Shown here: positions 15,524 to 23,127 of the stretch, piece by piece
How the letters are laid out: each line of letters begins with the position of its first letter
How positions within the stretch are numbered: the stretch's first letter is position 1
Assembly (NCBI GenBank): GCA_948891265.1
Contig: CAQUBD010000011.1
Coordinates: forward strand, 1-55,836
Length of the DNA: 55,836 nt
Reading direction: 5' to 3'
Source of the DNA: an uncultured Clostridia bacterium
GTDB lineage: Bacteria; Bacillota; Clostridia; TANB77; CAG-508
Program-made: the position numbers and the translations under genes
The notes under the pieces: generated by a model
Databases searched by the model: none
Told to the model about the DNA's origin: nothing
What the model saw: only the letters and a program-made list of their open reading frames with translations

Positions 15524-16804
15524 CTATTTTAGCATTTCTATTAATTCACTAATGCTAAGTATTTTATTTTCTCCTGTTTCCATATTTTCAAGTTCCACAT
15601 TTTCTCCATCTTGTTTATCACCTAAAATAACTAAATAAGGAGTTCCAAGAACCTTTGCATCTTTAATTTTAGCACCTATTGTAATATCTTCTCTATCATC
15701 TAAAATAGCACCAATATTTTCATCATTTAATTGTTGATACAATTTATTAGCTAAATTTACTTTTTCTTCATTATCCATTTTAGGAACAATTTGAACCATA
15801 TAAGGAGCAATTGATTTAGGAAGAACAAAACCACATGGTCCCCATTTTGTATCATTAACTACAGATTTTTCATATACTGCTGCAACTGTTCTACTTACAC
15901 CAATTCCATAGCATCCCATATAATATAATGCTTCTTTTCCATCTTGATTTGTAAATTTACCATTCATCATTTCAGAATATCTTGTTCCCAATTGGAATAT
16001 ATGTCCAAGTTCCATTGTTCTAATTTCTTTAAAGTTCGAAATATCTTCTATTCCATATTCATCTTTTAAATACTCTTTATAATCTTCTCTTTCTAATATT
16101 TCTGTATTTAATCCAATACCTGTTTTTTCATCATAAAGAATCTTATCTTCGCCTTGCTCAGAAATCATCATAAATTCCTCTGATTTCTTTCCACCCATAG
16201 CTCCATTATCAGCAACTATTGGAATTACATTTAATCCTATTTTTTTAAATATCTCTAAAAATGCATTTCTAACATTTTCATAAGATTTAGCCATTGCTTC
16301 TTCATCAATATCAAAGCTATATGCATCAAGCATTGTAAATGCTTTTCCTCTTAATAAATATCCTCTTGTTCTTATTTCATTTCTATATTTTTCACTTATT
16401 TGATAATATGTAGCTGGTAAGTTTTTGTATGATTTTAATTTTTCTCTTGCAAACTCTAGTACAGCTTCTTCTCCTGTTGGAGCTAAACAAAATGTTCCTT
16501 TATTTGACTCTGTTATAAGCATTGTTCCATCATTTATATAGTGATCATATCTTCCTGAATTTTTCCAAATTGTATCTGGTTGCAAAGCTGGAAGTAAACA
16601 TTCTATACAATCATATTTGTTTAAAGTTTCTATTATTATTTTTTCTATATTTCTTTTTATTAATAGCGGAATTGTATTATATGCAAATAATCCTGCTCCA
16701 TATTGAACTAATTGTCCAGTTTGTAGTAATATACTTTGCCCTGGATACATTTCATCTATATTATTTAATTTTGTTGTTCTCATCCCTGTTTTTGATAATC
16801 TCAT
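15524..16804 (-). CDS. proS: Proline-tRNA ligase, bacterial type without the full editing insert
   Basis: 426 residues, class IIa synthetase. Motif 2 region (YRNEIRTRGYLLRGKAFTML), motif 3 region (YYMGCYGIGVSRTVAAV) and the C-terminal anticodon-binding domain (IGAILDDREDITIGAKI) are present. Bacterial ProRS of this type usually has about 570 residues with a ~180-residue editing insert between motifs 2 and 3. Here the stretch from GGKKSEEFMMIS to GHIFQLGTRYSEMM is only about 90 residues, so the editing domain is reduced to a stub, as in some alphaproteobacterial enzymes. A free-standing deacylase elsewhere would be expected. GAAAGGAGG supports the start. Confidence 0.93.
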   Translation of the reverse strand: MRLSKTGMRTTKLNNIDEMYPGQSILLQTGQLVQYGAGLFAYNTIPLLIKRNIEKIIIETLNKYDCIECLLPALQPDTIWKNSGRYDHYINDGTMLITESNKGTFCLAPTGEEAVLEFAREKLKSYKNLPATYYQISEKYRNEIRTRGYLLRGKAFTMLDAYSFDIDEEAMAKSYENVRNAFLEIFKKIGLNVIPIVADNGAMGGKKSEEFMMISEQGEDKILYDEKTGIGLNTEILEREDYKEYLKDEYGIEDISNFKEIRTMELGHIFQLGTRYSEMMNGKFTNQDGKEALYYMGCYGIGVSRTVAAVYEKSVVNDTKWGPCGFVLPKSIAPYMVQIVPKMDNEEKVNLANKLYQQLNDENIGAILDDREDITIGAKIKDAKVLGTPYLVILGDKQDGENVELENMETGENKILSISELIEMLK

Positions 16805-16807
16805 TTT

Positions 16808-16918
16808 TTTTCCTCCTTTCGGAAAGCTTTGCTTTCCTCATCGCCATCCGAAAATTTTTATCAAAATTTCCGTCTGGTAAATTTTCTCTATTGTGACATA
16901 CCTTTTTGTCACAATATT
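16808..16918 (-). other. Hairpin-rich leader of proS
   Basis: Between scpB and proS there are GGAAAGC / GCTTTCC (around 16820-16837) and TTGTGACA / TGTCACAA (about 16892-16917). They could be terminator or leader structures; no T-box consensus is present. Confidence 0.35.
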
Positions 16919-16936
16919 TTAATCTAACGTTTTATT

Positions 16937-17599
16937 TTATTGATTTTCTTCTTCCCTTTCGGGTTCTGGAGCCTCTTTTATAACTTCATCTTTTTCAGTT
17001 TCTGCATTTTGATCTGTTTCTATATTTTGATCTGTTTCTTCATTTTGGATTAAATCATCTATTACAATTTGTTGATTTTCATCTAGCTTATATCTTGGAA
17101 GCTCTGGTAAATCACTTAAAGAAGCATATCCGAACATTTTCAAAAATTTATCTGTTGTTACATATGTCATCGGTTTTCCTGGCAAATCAGCTTTTCCAGC
17201 TTCTTGTATTAACTCATATTCTAGTAGTTTGTAAATACATGCATCTGCTCCTACTCCTCTTATTGATTCTATTTCTGCTCTTGTTATATTAGGATTATAA
17301 GCTATTATTGAAACTGTTTCTAATGCTGCATTTGATAAATTTGGTTTTGATCTTTTGTCTAATATTGGATATATATATTCATACAATTCTTTCTTAGTAC
17401 ATAATTGATAAGAATTATCTACTTTTATTATTTCTATTCCTCTGTATTGCATTTTATAATCTTCTTGCATAGAAAGTATTATATTTTCTAAGTCTTCTCT
17501 TGATATTTCTAAAGTTATCATTAATTCTTTTTCTGTTACTTGCCTCCCTGCTGCAAAAAGAATTGCTTCTATTATTGATTTTATTTTTTCTATTTCCAT
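16937..17599 (-). CDS. scpB: Segregation and condensation protein B
   Basis: About 220 residues. The two winged-helix domains of ScpB are visible: IEAILFAAGRQVTEKELMI at the start and ALETVSIIAYNPNITRAEIE with IRGVGADACIYKLLEYELI in the middle. The C-terminus is an acidic repeat-like tail (DQNIETDQNAETEKDEV). ScpB binds ScpA and the SMC ATPase in chromosome condensation. I start at the Met of MEIEKIK (17599), preceded by GTAGGGAAAATA; an ATG at 17644 lacks a ribosome binding site. scpA is not adjacent here. Confidence 0.9.
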   Translation of the reverse strand: MEIEKIKSIIEAILFAAGRQVTEKELMITLEISREDLENIILSMQEDYKMQYRGIEIIKVDNSYQLCTKKELYEYIYPILDKRSKPNLSNAALETVSIIAYNPNITRAEIESIRGVGADACIYKLLEYELIQEAGKADLPGKPMTYVTTDKFLKMFGYASLSDLPELPRYKLDENQQIVIDDLIQNEETDQNIETDQNAETEKDEVIKEAPEPEREEENQ

Positions 17600-17731
17600 T
17601 ATTTTCCCTACTTTATCATTAAAATTATACTTTAGTATTATCACATTTTTTTTAGATTATGTCAATATTTTTATTGCCAATTTAATACTTTTATGATAGT
17701 ATTATTTTAGAATAATATGGAGGTAGAATAT

Positions 17732-17896
17732 ATGAGTGAAACTAGAAAAGAAATAGAAATTATTAATGGGGATGGTTCTAATTTAGAAATTTCACATGTA
17801 TATGACCATTTAAATACAGGTAAACCCAAATGTTCTAATAAAAAACCTAAAAATATTGTAATTCCTAAAACAGCTAAAAATACAGATAAAAAATAA
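17732..17896 (+). CDS. Small conserved-looking protein of unknown function
   Basis: 54 residues, beginning MSETRKEIEIINGDGSNLEI and ending in a lysine-rich tail (NIVIPKTAKNTDKK). GGAGGTAGAATAT gives a strong start. No domain is recognised. It is AT-rich like the core and lies 96 bp upstream of rpsT, which has its own promoter. Easy to miss because of its length. Confidence 0.7.
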   Translation: MSETRKEIEIINGDGSNLEISHVYDHLNTGKPKCSNKKPKNIVIPKTAKNTDKK

Positions 17897-17920
17897 TTTG
17901 CTTAATTTTCTGTAAATTAC

Positions 17921-17949
17921 TTGCAAAAATTAGAAATATATGTTAAAAT
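17921..17949 (+). promoter_or_regulatory. Promoter of rpsT
   Basis: TTGCAA (17921-17926), 17 bases, TAAAAT (17944-17949), 43 bases before the start codon. Confidence 0.65.
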
Positions 17950-17992
17950 AATCAATGTTATATTGAAATAAAGACTAAGAGGAGGTGCAAAC

Positions 17993-18259
17993 ATGCCAAA
18001 TATAAAATCAGCAAAAAAAAGAGTTAAAGTAATTGAAAAGAAAACTTTAAGAAATAATATGATTAAATCAGCTTATAAAACAGCTGTTAAAAAATTCGAA
18101 CAAGCTATAGAAGCTGGAAATATGGATGAAGCAAAAGTTTTATTCTCAGAAGCTACTAAAAAAATAGATCAAGCTTGTACAAAAGGTGTTATAGTAAAAA
18201 ACACTGCAGCTAGAAAAAAATCTAGTTTATCAAAAAAATTAAATGCAGCTATGGCTTAG
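17993..18259 (+). CDS. rpsT: 30S ribosomal protein S20
   Basis: 88 residues, very basic and helical; MPNIKSAKKRVKVIEKKTLR and the C-terminal KGVIVKNTAARKKSSLSKKL are typical S20. It binds 16S rRNA early in 30S assembly. AAGAGGAGGTGC precedes the ATG. Monocistronic: own promoter upstream and terminator downstream. Confidence 0.96.
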   Translation: MPNIKSAKKRVKVIEKKTLRNNMIKSAYKTAVKKFEQAIEAGNMDEAKVLFSEATKKIDQACTKGVIVKNTAARKKSSLSKKLNAAMA

Positions 18260-18295
18260 ACTAAAAATGAAAATTATGCATAGTTTTTGTTTTAT

Positions 18296-18325
18296 AAATC
18301 TGTAAGGAGGCTTACAGATTTTTTG
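18296..18325 (+). terminator. Terminator of rpsT
   Basis: AAATCTGTAAG / CTTACAGATTT with loop GAGG, followed by TTTTTT. Confidence 0.9.
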
Positions 18326-18366
18326 TTGTATTTTAATTACTTCTTAATTTATGAACCAAAAGGAAT

Positions 18367-18395
18367 TGCCAGCAAAGTTATATACTCTGCTGGCA
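18367..18395 (-). terminator. Terminator of the 18411-18716 gene
   Basis: TGCCAGCA / TGCTGGCA just past the stop on the minus strand. Confidence 0.65.
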
Positions 18396-18410
18396 TAGAA
18401 TAATACTTAC

Positions 18411-18716
18411 TCACTCTTCAATTTCAACTACTTTATATGGCACATCCTCATGGTCATCTCTTGAAATGAAACGGAGAAATGCTTTCTTAATCTCTACAAC
18501 CCTCGTTTCCCTGTAAACTTCTGGAATGAAAATGTCGCCCGTCTCAGAATTATAATAGAGCTGTACTTTTTTATCTCTAATAAAAACCTTTCCCTTTTCT
18601 CCTGCTTCCTCCAGAAATCTTCTTAAGTCTCCAGCTGCATAACTTGCCTCTCCTTTGCCAAAATCGATTATTCCTGCTTCCTTTAAGTATGCCCGTCTCC
18701 ATTCATATTTTGCCAT
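18411..18716 (-). CDS. Cassette protein of unknown function
   Basis: 101 residues, beginning MAKYEWRRAYLKEAGIIDFG and ending in an acidic tail. AGAAGGAGG supports the start. Mixed helical and beta segments, no membrane span or signal peptide, no recognised family. G+C is well above rpsT and gatB on either side, and Arg is coded by CGG in WRRAY. Own terminator downstream. Confidence 0.7.
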   Translation of the reverse strand: MAKYEWRRAYLKEAGIIDFGKGEASYAAGDLRRFLEEAGEKGKVFIRDKKVQLYYNSETGDIFIPEVYRETRVVEIKKAFLRFISRDDHEDVPYKVVEIEE

Positions 18717-18921
18717 AGTATTATTTCCTCCTTCTGCTATTAGAATTTTCTCTATGTTTTAATTATAGTTTATTTTACATAATTTGTCAACTTTGTTCTT
18801 TCTAACTTCATTTTCCTATTCATATCCAAACTCAAAAGCTAAAATATATTATAAACTCAAACCAACTATTTCCATTGATATTCTTCATTTTACATGTTAT
18901 CATTATTTATAGGTGATACAT

Positions 18922-19173
18922 ATGATTAAAAATATTATAAATAATTTTAAAGATTTAAATAAACTAACAAAAATAATTATGAAAAACGGATTAAGATTTT
19001 GCTCTATTTTAGGGATAATTTCTTTAATCATTCTAGTTACATATAATTTATCATTAACTACTCCTATCATTTTTAGTATTGGCTTTATTCTATTTAAATT
19101 GAGCTTAATCTTTGGAGTTGAGTTCATTATTTGTGGATTAGTAGTAGACAAAATTAAGGCTGGAGTAATATAA
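18922..19173 (+). CDS. Small two-span membrane protein, unknown function
   Basis: About 83 residues: a basic N-terminus (MIKNIINNFKDLNKLTKIIM), two hydrophobic spans (about residues 27-47 and 50-72) and a short basic end. The ATG at 18922 follows AGGTGATACAT; an upstream GTG at 18913 is part of the binding site. It converges on gatB with a shared terminator. I do not recognise a family. Confidence 0.65.
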   Translation: MIKNIINNFKDLNKLTKIIMKNGLRFCSILGIISLIILVTYNLSLTTPIIFSIGFILFKLSLIFGVEFIICGLVVDKIKAGVI

Positions 19174-19183
19174 GAGGAAAAAT

Positions 19184-19217
19184 CGCTATAGATAAAAACT
19201 TCTATAACGATTTTCTT
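19184..19217. terminator. Bidirectional terminator between convergent genes
   Basis: AAATCGCTATAG / CTATAACGATTT followed by T's; serves the small membrane protein gene (+) and gatB (-). Confidence 0.8.
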
Positions 19218-19219
19218 TT

Positions 19220-20656
19220 CTATTTTTTCAATTCTTCTAAAAACATTTCATTCAACATTTTAGGATTTGCTTTTCCTTTAGTTTCTTTCATAGCTTGACC
19301 AACTAAAAATCCTAAAGCTCTATCTTTTCCAGCTTTAAAGTCTGCAATTGATTGTGGATTTGCTTCTAATATTTTCATTACAATCTCTTTTATCGCACCT
19401 TCATCTGAAATTTGAATCCAACCTTTTTCTTTTATAATATCTTCTGGATCTCTTGGTTTTTCAAATAGCTCTTCTAATACTTTTTTTCCAATACTTGAGC
19501 TTATTGTTCCATTATCAATTAGTATAACTAATTTTCCTAATTGATTTCCATCAAAAGGTATAGCAATTGGTTCAGTTTCTGTTTCATTTAATATTCTTGA
19601 TATGTCTGATATTATCCAGTTATTAACTGATTTTGGATTATTACATACTTTTATCGCACTTTCAAATAAGTCTGATAAATATTTTGATGCTGTAATAATG
19701 TTCGCATCTTTTTCAGATAATTCATATTCTTGTAAATATCTTTGTTTTCTGCTTTCTGGCAATTCTGGTAAAGTATTTTTTATGTTTTCAATATATTCTT
19801 CTGAAAGCTTGATTGCTACTAAATCTGGTTCTGGGAAATATCTATAATCTTGAGCATCTTCTTTATCTCTCATTGAGAATGTTTTTCCTGATACATCATC
19901 CCATCTTAATGTTTCTTGTTCTATTTTTCCGCCATCTTCTAATACATCTATTTGTCTTTCTATTTCATATTCAATTGCTCTTGTTATGCTTCTAAATGAG
20001 TTCATGTTTTTCATTTCTGTACGAGTTCCAAATGGTTCTTCTGGTTTATGAACAGAAACATTAACATCTGCTCTTAATGAACCTTCTTGCATTTTGCAGT
20101 CAGAAACTTCAATATATTCTAATATTGATTTTATTTTTCTCATATAGCTTTCCACTTCTTCTGCGCTTCTTAAATCAGGTTTTGATACTATTTCTATTAA
20201 CGGCACTCCTGCTCTGTTTAAATCTACTAAGCTTCCGCCACCAAAATCATCATGATTTAATTTTCCTGCATCTTCTTCTATATGAATTCTTTCTAATCTT
20301 ATTTTCTTTTTACCATTTTTTGTATCTATTTCAACATATCCATTTTCACAAAGTGGTTTGTCAAATTGTGATATTTGATAAGATTTTGGTAAATCTGGAT
20401 AGTAATAATTTTTTCTATCATTTTTACTATCTCTTGATATTTCACAATTTGTAGCTAGTCCTGCTTTTACTGCATATTCTACTACTTTTTCGTTTAGCAC
20501 TGGCAAAGCTCCTGGCATTGCCATACATACTGGACATACATGTGTGTTTGGTTGTCCACCAAATTCTGTTGGGCAACTACAAAATATTTTTGTTTTTGTT
20601 GATAGCTCTGCATGTATTTCTAGTCCTATTATAACTTGATAATCATTTCTTGACAT
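19220..20656 (-). CDS. gatB: Asp-tRNA(Asn)/Glu-tRNA(Gln) amidotransferase subunit B
   Basis: About 478 residues. The kinase-like domain shows YQVIIGLEIHAELSTKTKIF and CPVCMAMPGALPVLN with its Cys pairs; the C-terminal YqeY-like tail ends FLVGQAMKETKGKANPKMLN. GatB activates the misacylated tRNA and binds it. I start at MSRNDYQV (20656), right after AGAGGAGGATAATA, not at the upstream ATG at 20731. Last gene of the minus-strand aspS-gatC-gatA-gatB run. Confidence 0.96.
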   Translation of the reverse strand: MSRNDYQVIIGLEIHAELSTKTKIFCSCPTEFGGQPNTHVCPVCMAMPGALPVLNEKVVEYAVKAGLATNCEISRDSKNDRKNYYYPDLPKSYQISQFDKPLCENGYVEIDTKNGKKKIRLERIHIEEDAGKLNHDDFGGGSLVDLNRAGVPLIEIVSKPDLRSAEEVESYMRKIKSILEYIEVSDCKMQEGSLRADVNVSVHKPEEPFGTRTEMKNMNSFRSITRAIEYEIERQIDVLEDGGKIEQETLRWDDVSGKTFSMRDKEDAQDYRYFPEPDLVAIKLSEEYIENIKNTLPELPESRKQRYLQEYELSEKDANIITASKYLSDLFESAIKVCNNPKSVNNWIISDISRILNETETEPIAIPFDGNQLGKLVILIDNGTISSSIGKKVLEELFEKPRDPEDIIKEKGWIQISDEGAIKEIVMKILEANPQSIADFKAGKDRALGFLVGQAMKETKGKANPKMLNEMFLEELKK

Positions 20657-20681
20657 TATTATCCTCCTCTGTAAGACACCT

Positions 20682-20727
20682 GGGACAGTACTAAAATGTT
20701 TCACTTTTTTGTCGAACTTTGTCATAA
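20682..20727 (+). repeat. GGGACAGT-family repeat, copy 2
   Basis: GGGACAGTACTAAAATGTTTCACTT-type block followed by TTTTGTCGAA and CTTTGTC. With copy 3 on the opposite strand it forms an inverted pair across the gatB-gatA gap. Confidence 0.65.
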
Positions 20728-20751
20728 CCAAACTTCTTTCGTTAATTATTT

Positions 20752-20800
20752 AAGTTTCGACATTATCTGACTAAATTATGAGACATTTTTACACTGTCCC
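20752..20800 (-). repeat. GGGACAGT-family repeat, copy 3 (inverted to copy 2)
   Basis: Minus strand: GGGACAGTGTAAAAATGTCTCA, gap, TGTCGAAACTT. Copies 2 and 3 could fold into one ~119-nt hairpin in the transcript between gatA and gatB. Confidence 0.65.
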
Positions 20801-20828
20801 TACTGTTTCATTGTTTCATTGTCTCATT

Positions 20829-22289
20829 TTACTGTAGCTTATAATTTTCTCTAAATTTTAATTTTTGTTCTATTGTATAAGCAGCATTTAAAATCATTTC
20901 TTCTTGGAATCTATTTCCTATCAATTGCATTCCTATCGGCATTCCTTGTTTATCAACTCCTACTGGTATTGATATTCCTGGAAGTCCTGCTATATTTACA
21001 GATACTGTACATATATCTGATAAATACATTTCTAATGGGTTATCTAATTTTGAACCTATATCAAATGCTACTGTTGGTGATGTTGGAGTTAGAATTACAT
21101 CATATTTTTCAAATGCTTTATTGAATTCATTCATAACTAATGTTCTAACTTGTTGTGCTTTTTTGTAATATGCATCATAATATCCTGATGATAATACATA
21201 TGTTCCAAGGATTATTCTTCTTTTTACTTCATCTCCAAATCCTTCAGTTCTTGATTTTTTGTACAATTCTTTTAAATTTTTGAATTCTGGAGTTCTATAT
21301 CCATAACGAATTCCATCAAATCTTCCTAAGTTTGAGCTTGCTTCTGCACATGCAATTATATAATATGTTGCTAGTGAATATTGAGCTATATCTAATGAGA
21401 ATTCTTCAACTTCAGCTCCCATATTTTTATATTCTTGTATTGTTTTTTCTAATGTTTCTTTTACTTCTTGATTTATTCCTTCTGCAAAAAATTCCTTTGG
21501 AACTCCTATTTTTAGTCCTTTAACATCATTTTTTAAACATTTTGTATAGTCTTTTTTAGGCATATCTTCTGATGTAGTATCTCTTTCGTCATGTCCTGCA
21601 ATTATATTTAACAACATTGCGCTATCAGTTACATCTTTTGTTATTGGTCCTATTTGGTCAAGTGATGATGCGAATGCTACTAGTCCATATCTTGAAACTA
21701 GTCCGTATGTTGGCTTTAATCCTACTACCCCACAAAAGCTTGCTGGTTGTCTAATTGATCCACCTGTATCTGAGCCTAGTGCCCATGGTACCATATTCGC
21801 TGCAACTGCTGCTGCTGACCCACCTGATGAACCTCCAGGTACTTTATTTAAATTCCAAGGATTCTTTGTTTTCTTAAAATATGAATATTCTGTTGATCCT
21901 CCCATTGCAAATTCATCCATATTTAATTTTCCTAAATTAATCATATCTTCATTATTTATTTTGTCCATTACAGTTGCATCATATGGAGATACAAAGTTCT
22001 CTAACATTTTTGAAGCACATGTTGTTTTAACTCCTTTTGTGCATATATTATCTTTTATTCCTATTGGAATACCAGCTAAATCTCCTATAATTTCTCCCTT
22101 ATCTATTTTTGCTTGGATTTCTTCTGCTTTTTCAATTGCTTCATCTGTTAATGTTGTAATAAAGCTTTGCACATCTTTTTCTTTTTCGTTTATTCTATCT
22201 GCATATGCTTTTGTTATTTCAGTTATTGTTAGTTCTTTGTTTTTTATTTTTTCTTGTAACTCGTGAACTGTTAATTCTGTTATATTCAT
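20829..22289 (-). CDS. gatA: Asp-tRNA(Asn)/Glu-tRNA(Gln) amidotransferase subunit A
   Basis: About 486 residues of the amidase signature family, which frees ammonia from glutamine. The Gly/Ser-rich signature (VPGGSSGGSAAAVAANMVPW) and SDTGGSIRQPASFCG carry the Ser-cis-Ser-Lys triad, with the Lys in IPIGIKDN. I start at MNITELTVHEL (22289) after AAAGGAGGAAAATTA. A short TGGGACA / TGTCCCA hairpin lies upstream at about 22340-22356. Confidence 0.96.
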   Translation of the reverse strand: MNITELTVHELQEKIKNKELTITEITKAYADRINEKEKDVQSFITTLTDEAIEKAEEIQAKIDKGEIIGDLAGIPIGIKDNICTKGVKTTCASKMLENFVSPYDATVMDKINNEDMINLGKLNMDEFAMGGSTEYSYFKKTKNPWNLNKVPGGSSGGSAAAVAANMVPWALGSDTGGSIRQPASFCGVVGLKPTYGLVSRYGLVAFASSLDQIGPITKDVTDSAMLLNIIAGHDERDTTSEDMPKKDYTKCLKNDVKGLKIGVPKEFFAEGINQEVKETLEKTIQEYKNMGAEVEEFSLDIAQYSLATYYIIACAEASSNLGRFDGIRYGYRTPEFKNLKELYKKSRTEGFGDEVKRRIILGTYVLSSGYYDAYYKKAQQVRTLVMNEFNKAFEKYDVILTPTSPTVAFDIGSKLDNPLEMYLSDICTVSVNIAGLPGISIPVGVDKQGMPIGMQLIGNRFQEEMILNAAYTIEQKLKFRENYKLQ

Positions 22290-22367
22290 TAATTTTCCTC
22301 CTTTTGTCCTTTTGGGGACGTTTCCTTTTGGGACATTTTTGTCCCATTGGGGACACATCTATCTCTT

Positions 22368-22556
22368 TTAAAATTTCACTTTAATCTTCTCTAATGCTAC
22401 TTTTTCTTTAATTTCTTTCCATGTAGAAACTCTTTCTATTTTTCCAGTTTCTAAGTTTTTATTTATTCTGGTCTCCATTAACAATGTTTTTATACCTATA
22501 TCTGATATTTGTTTACAGGTTTTATAGCTATCATCTATATCTATTCCTATATTCAT
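22368..22556 (-). pseudogene. Internally deleted HAD-type 5'-nucleotidase remnant
   Basis: 62 codons: MNIGIDIDD, the N-terminal HAD nucleophile motif, is joined directly to SYKTCKQISDIGIKTLLMET and a short tail that look like the C-terminus of the same protein class. The middle, normally more than 100 residues with the other catalytic motifs, is missing in frame. A ribosome binding site (AAGGAGCAAAAC) is kept, so a short peptide may still be made. It sits between gatC and gatA. The assignment is by pattern and moderately sure. Confidence 0.55.
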
Positions 22557-22652
22557 GTTTTGCTCCTTGAATTTTGTCTTTATTACCTGTCTCTCTTTAT
22601 TAATCTTTTTTCTAAGGTTTGCAACTTTACTTTTTTAAGTTGTATATTTAAT

Positions 22653-22678
22653 CCGTAGCGCTCGTTTCTCGCTAACGG
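22653..22678. other. Hairpin at the gatC stop
   Basis: CCGTAGCGCTCG / CTCGCTAACGG is a stable stem ending two bases from the gatC stop codon. It could slow or end transcription between gatC and gatA; no long T run follows. Confidence 0.4.
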
Positions 22679-22679
22679 C

Positions 22680-22964
22680 TTAAAGAACTTTTGGTATTTT
22701 GAACATATTTAATTCTTTTGATGGTGCATTTTGTAATAATGCTTGATTATCTTCAAATACTTTTATTTCATCTTTCCTAAATACATTTTTCTTTTCGTTT
22801 GAACCTATTGTTATGTTTAATCCGTCTACTGGTGCATTATTTACAATATTTGCAAAATTTAATATATCTTGTAAGTTTAACATATATTTTTCTATTTCTT
22901 CTTCTGCTATGTTTAAGTCTGCTAAATTTGCTATGTGTAAGATTTCTTCTTTGCTTATTTTCAT
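22680..22964 (-). CDS. gatC: Asp-tRNA(Asn)/Glu-tRNA(Gln) amidotransferase subunit C
   Basis: 94 residues, the small subunit that wraps around GatA and stabilises GatAB. MKISKEEILHIANLADLNI and the middle YMLNLQDILNFANIVN are typical. AAGGAGAGATTACA supports the start. It lies between aspS and gatA in the same direction. Confidence 0.95.
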   Translation of the reverse strand: MKISKEEILHIANLADLNIAEEEIEKYMLNLQDILNFANIVNNAPVDGLNITIGSNEKKNVFRKDEIKVFEDNQALLQNAPSKELNMFKIPKVL

Positions 22965-23088
22965 TGTAATCTCTCCTTTTTAAATTTACTCTATTATATA
23001 CTTAAATGCCTAAAAATACAATAATAAAACAGAAAATTAATCAGCTATTTTCAATGATTACGACATCGCTTCGCTCTGTCGCATAAGT

Positions 23089-23127
23089 TAGCTGTAACAC
23101 TCGAACTATTTGTTCTCGTTAACAGCT
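23089..23127. other. Inverted repeat across the aspS stop
   Basis: GTTAGCTGT / AACAGCTAAC flanks the aspS stop codon, and a second small stem (CGACATCGC / CTCTGTCG-like) lies at about 23062-23082. Possible processing or attenuation site between aspS and gatC. Confidence 0.4.

Noticed and set aside
22298..22360. Fifth copy of the GGGACAGT repeat upstream of gatA
   Set aside because: It has GGGACA/TGTCCC hairpin pieces but not the TGTCTCA and TTTTGTCGAA blocks in order.
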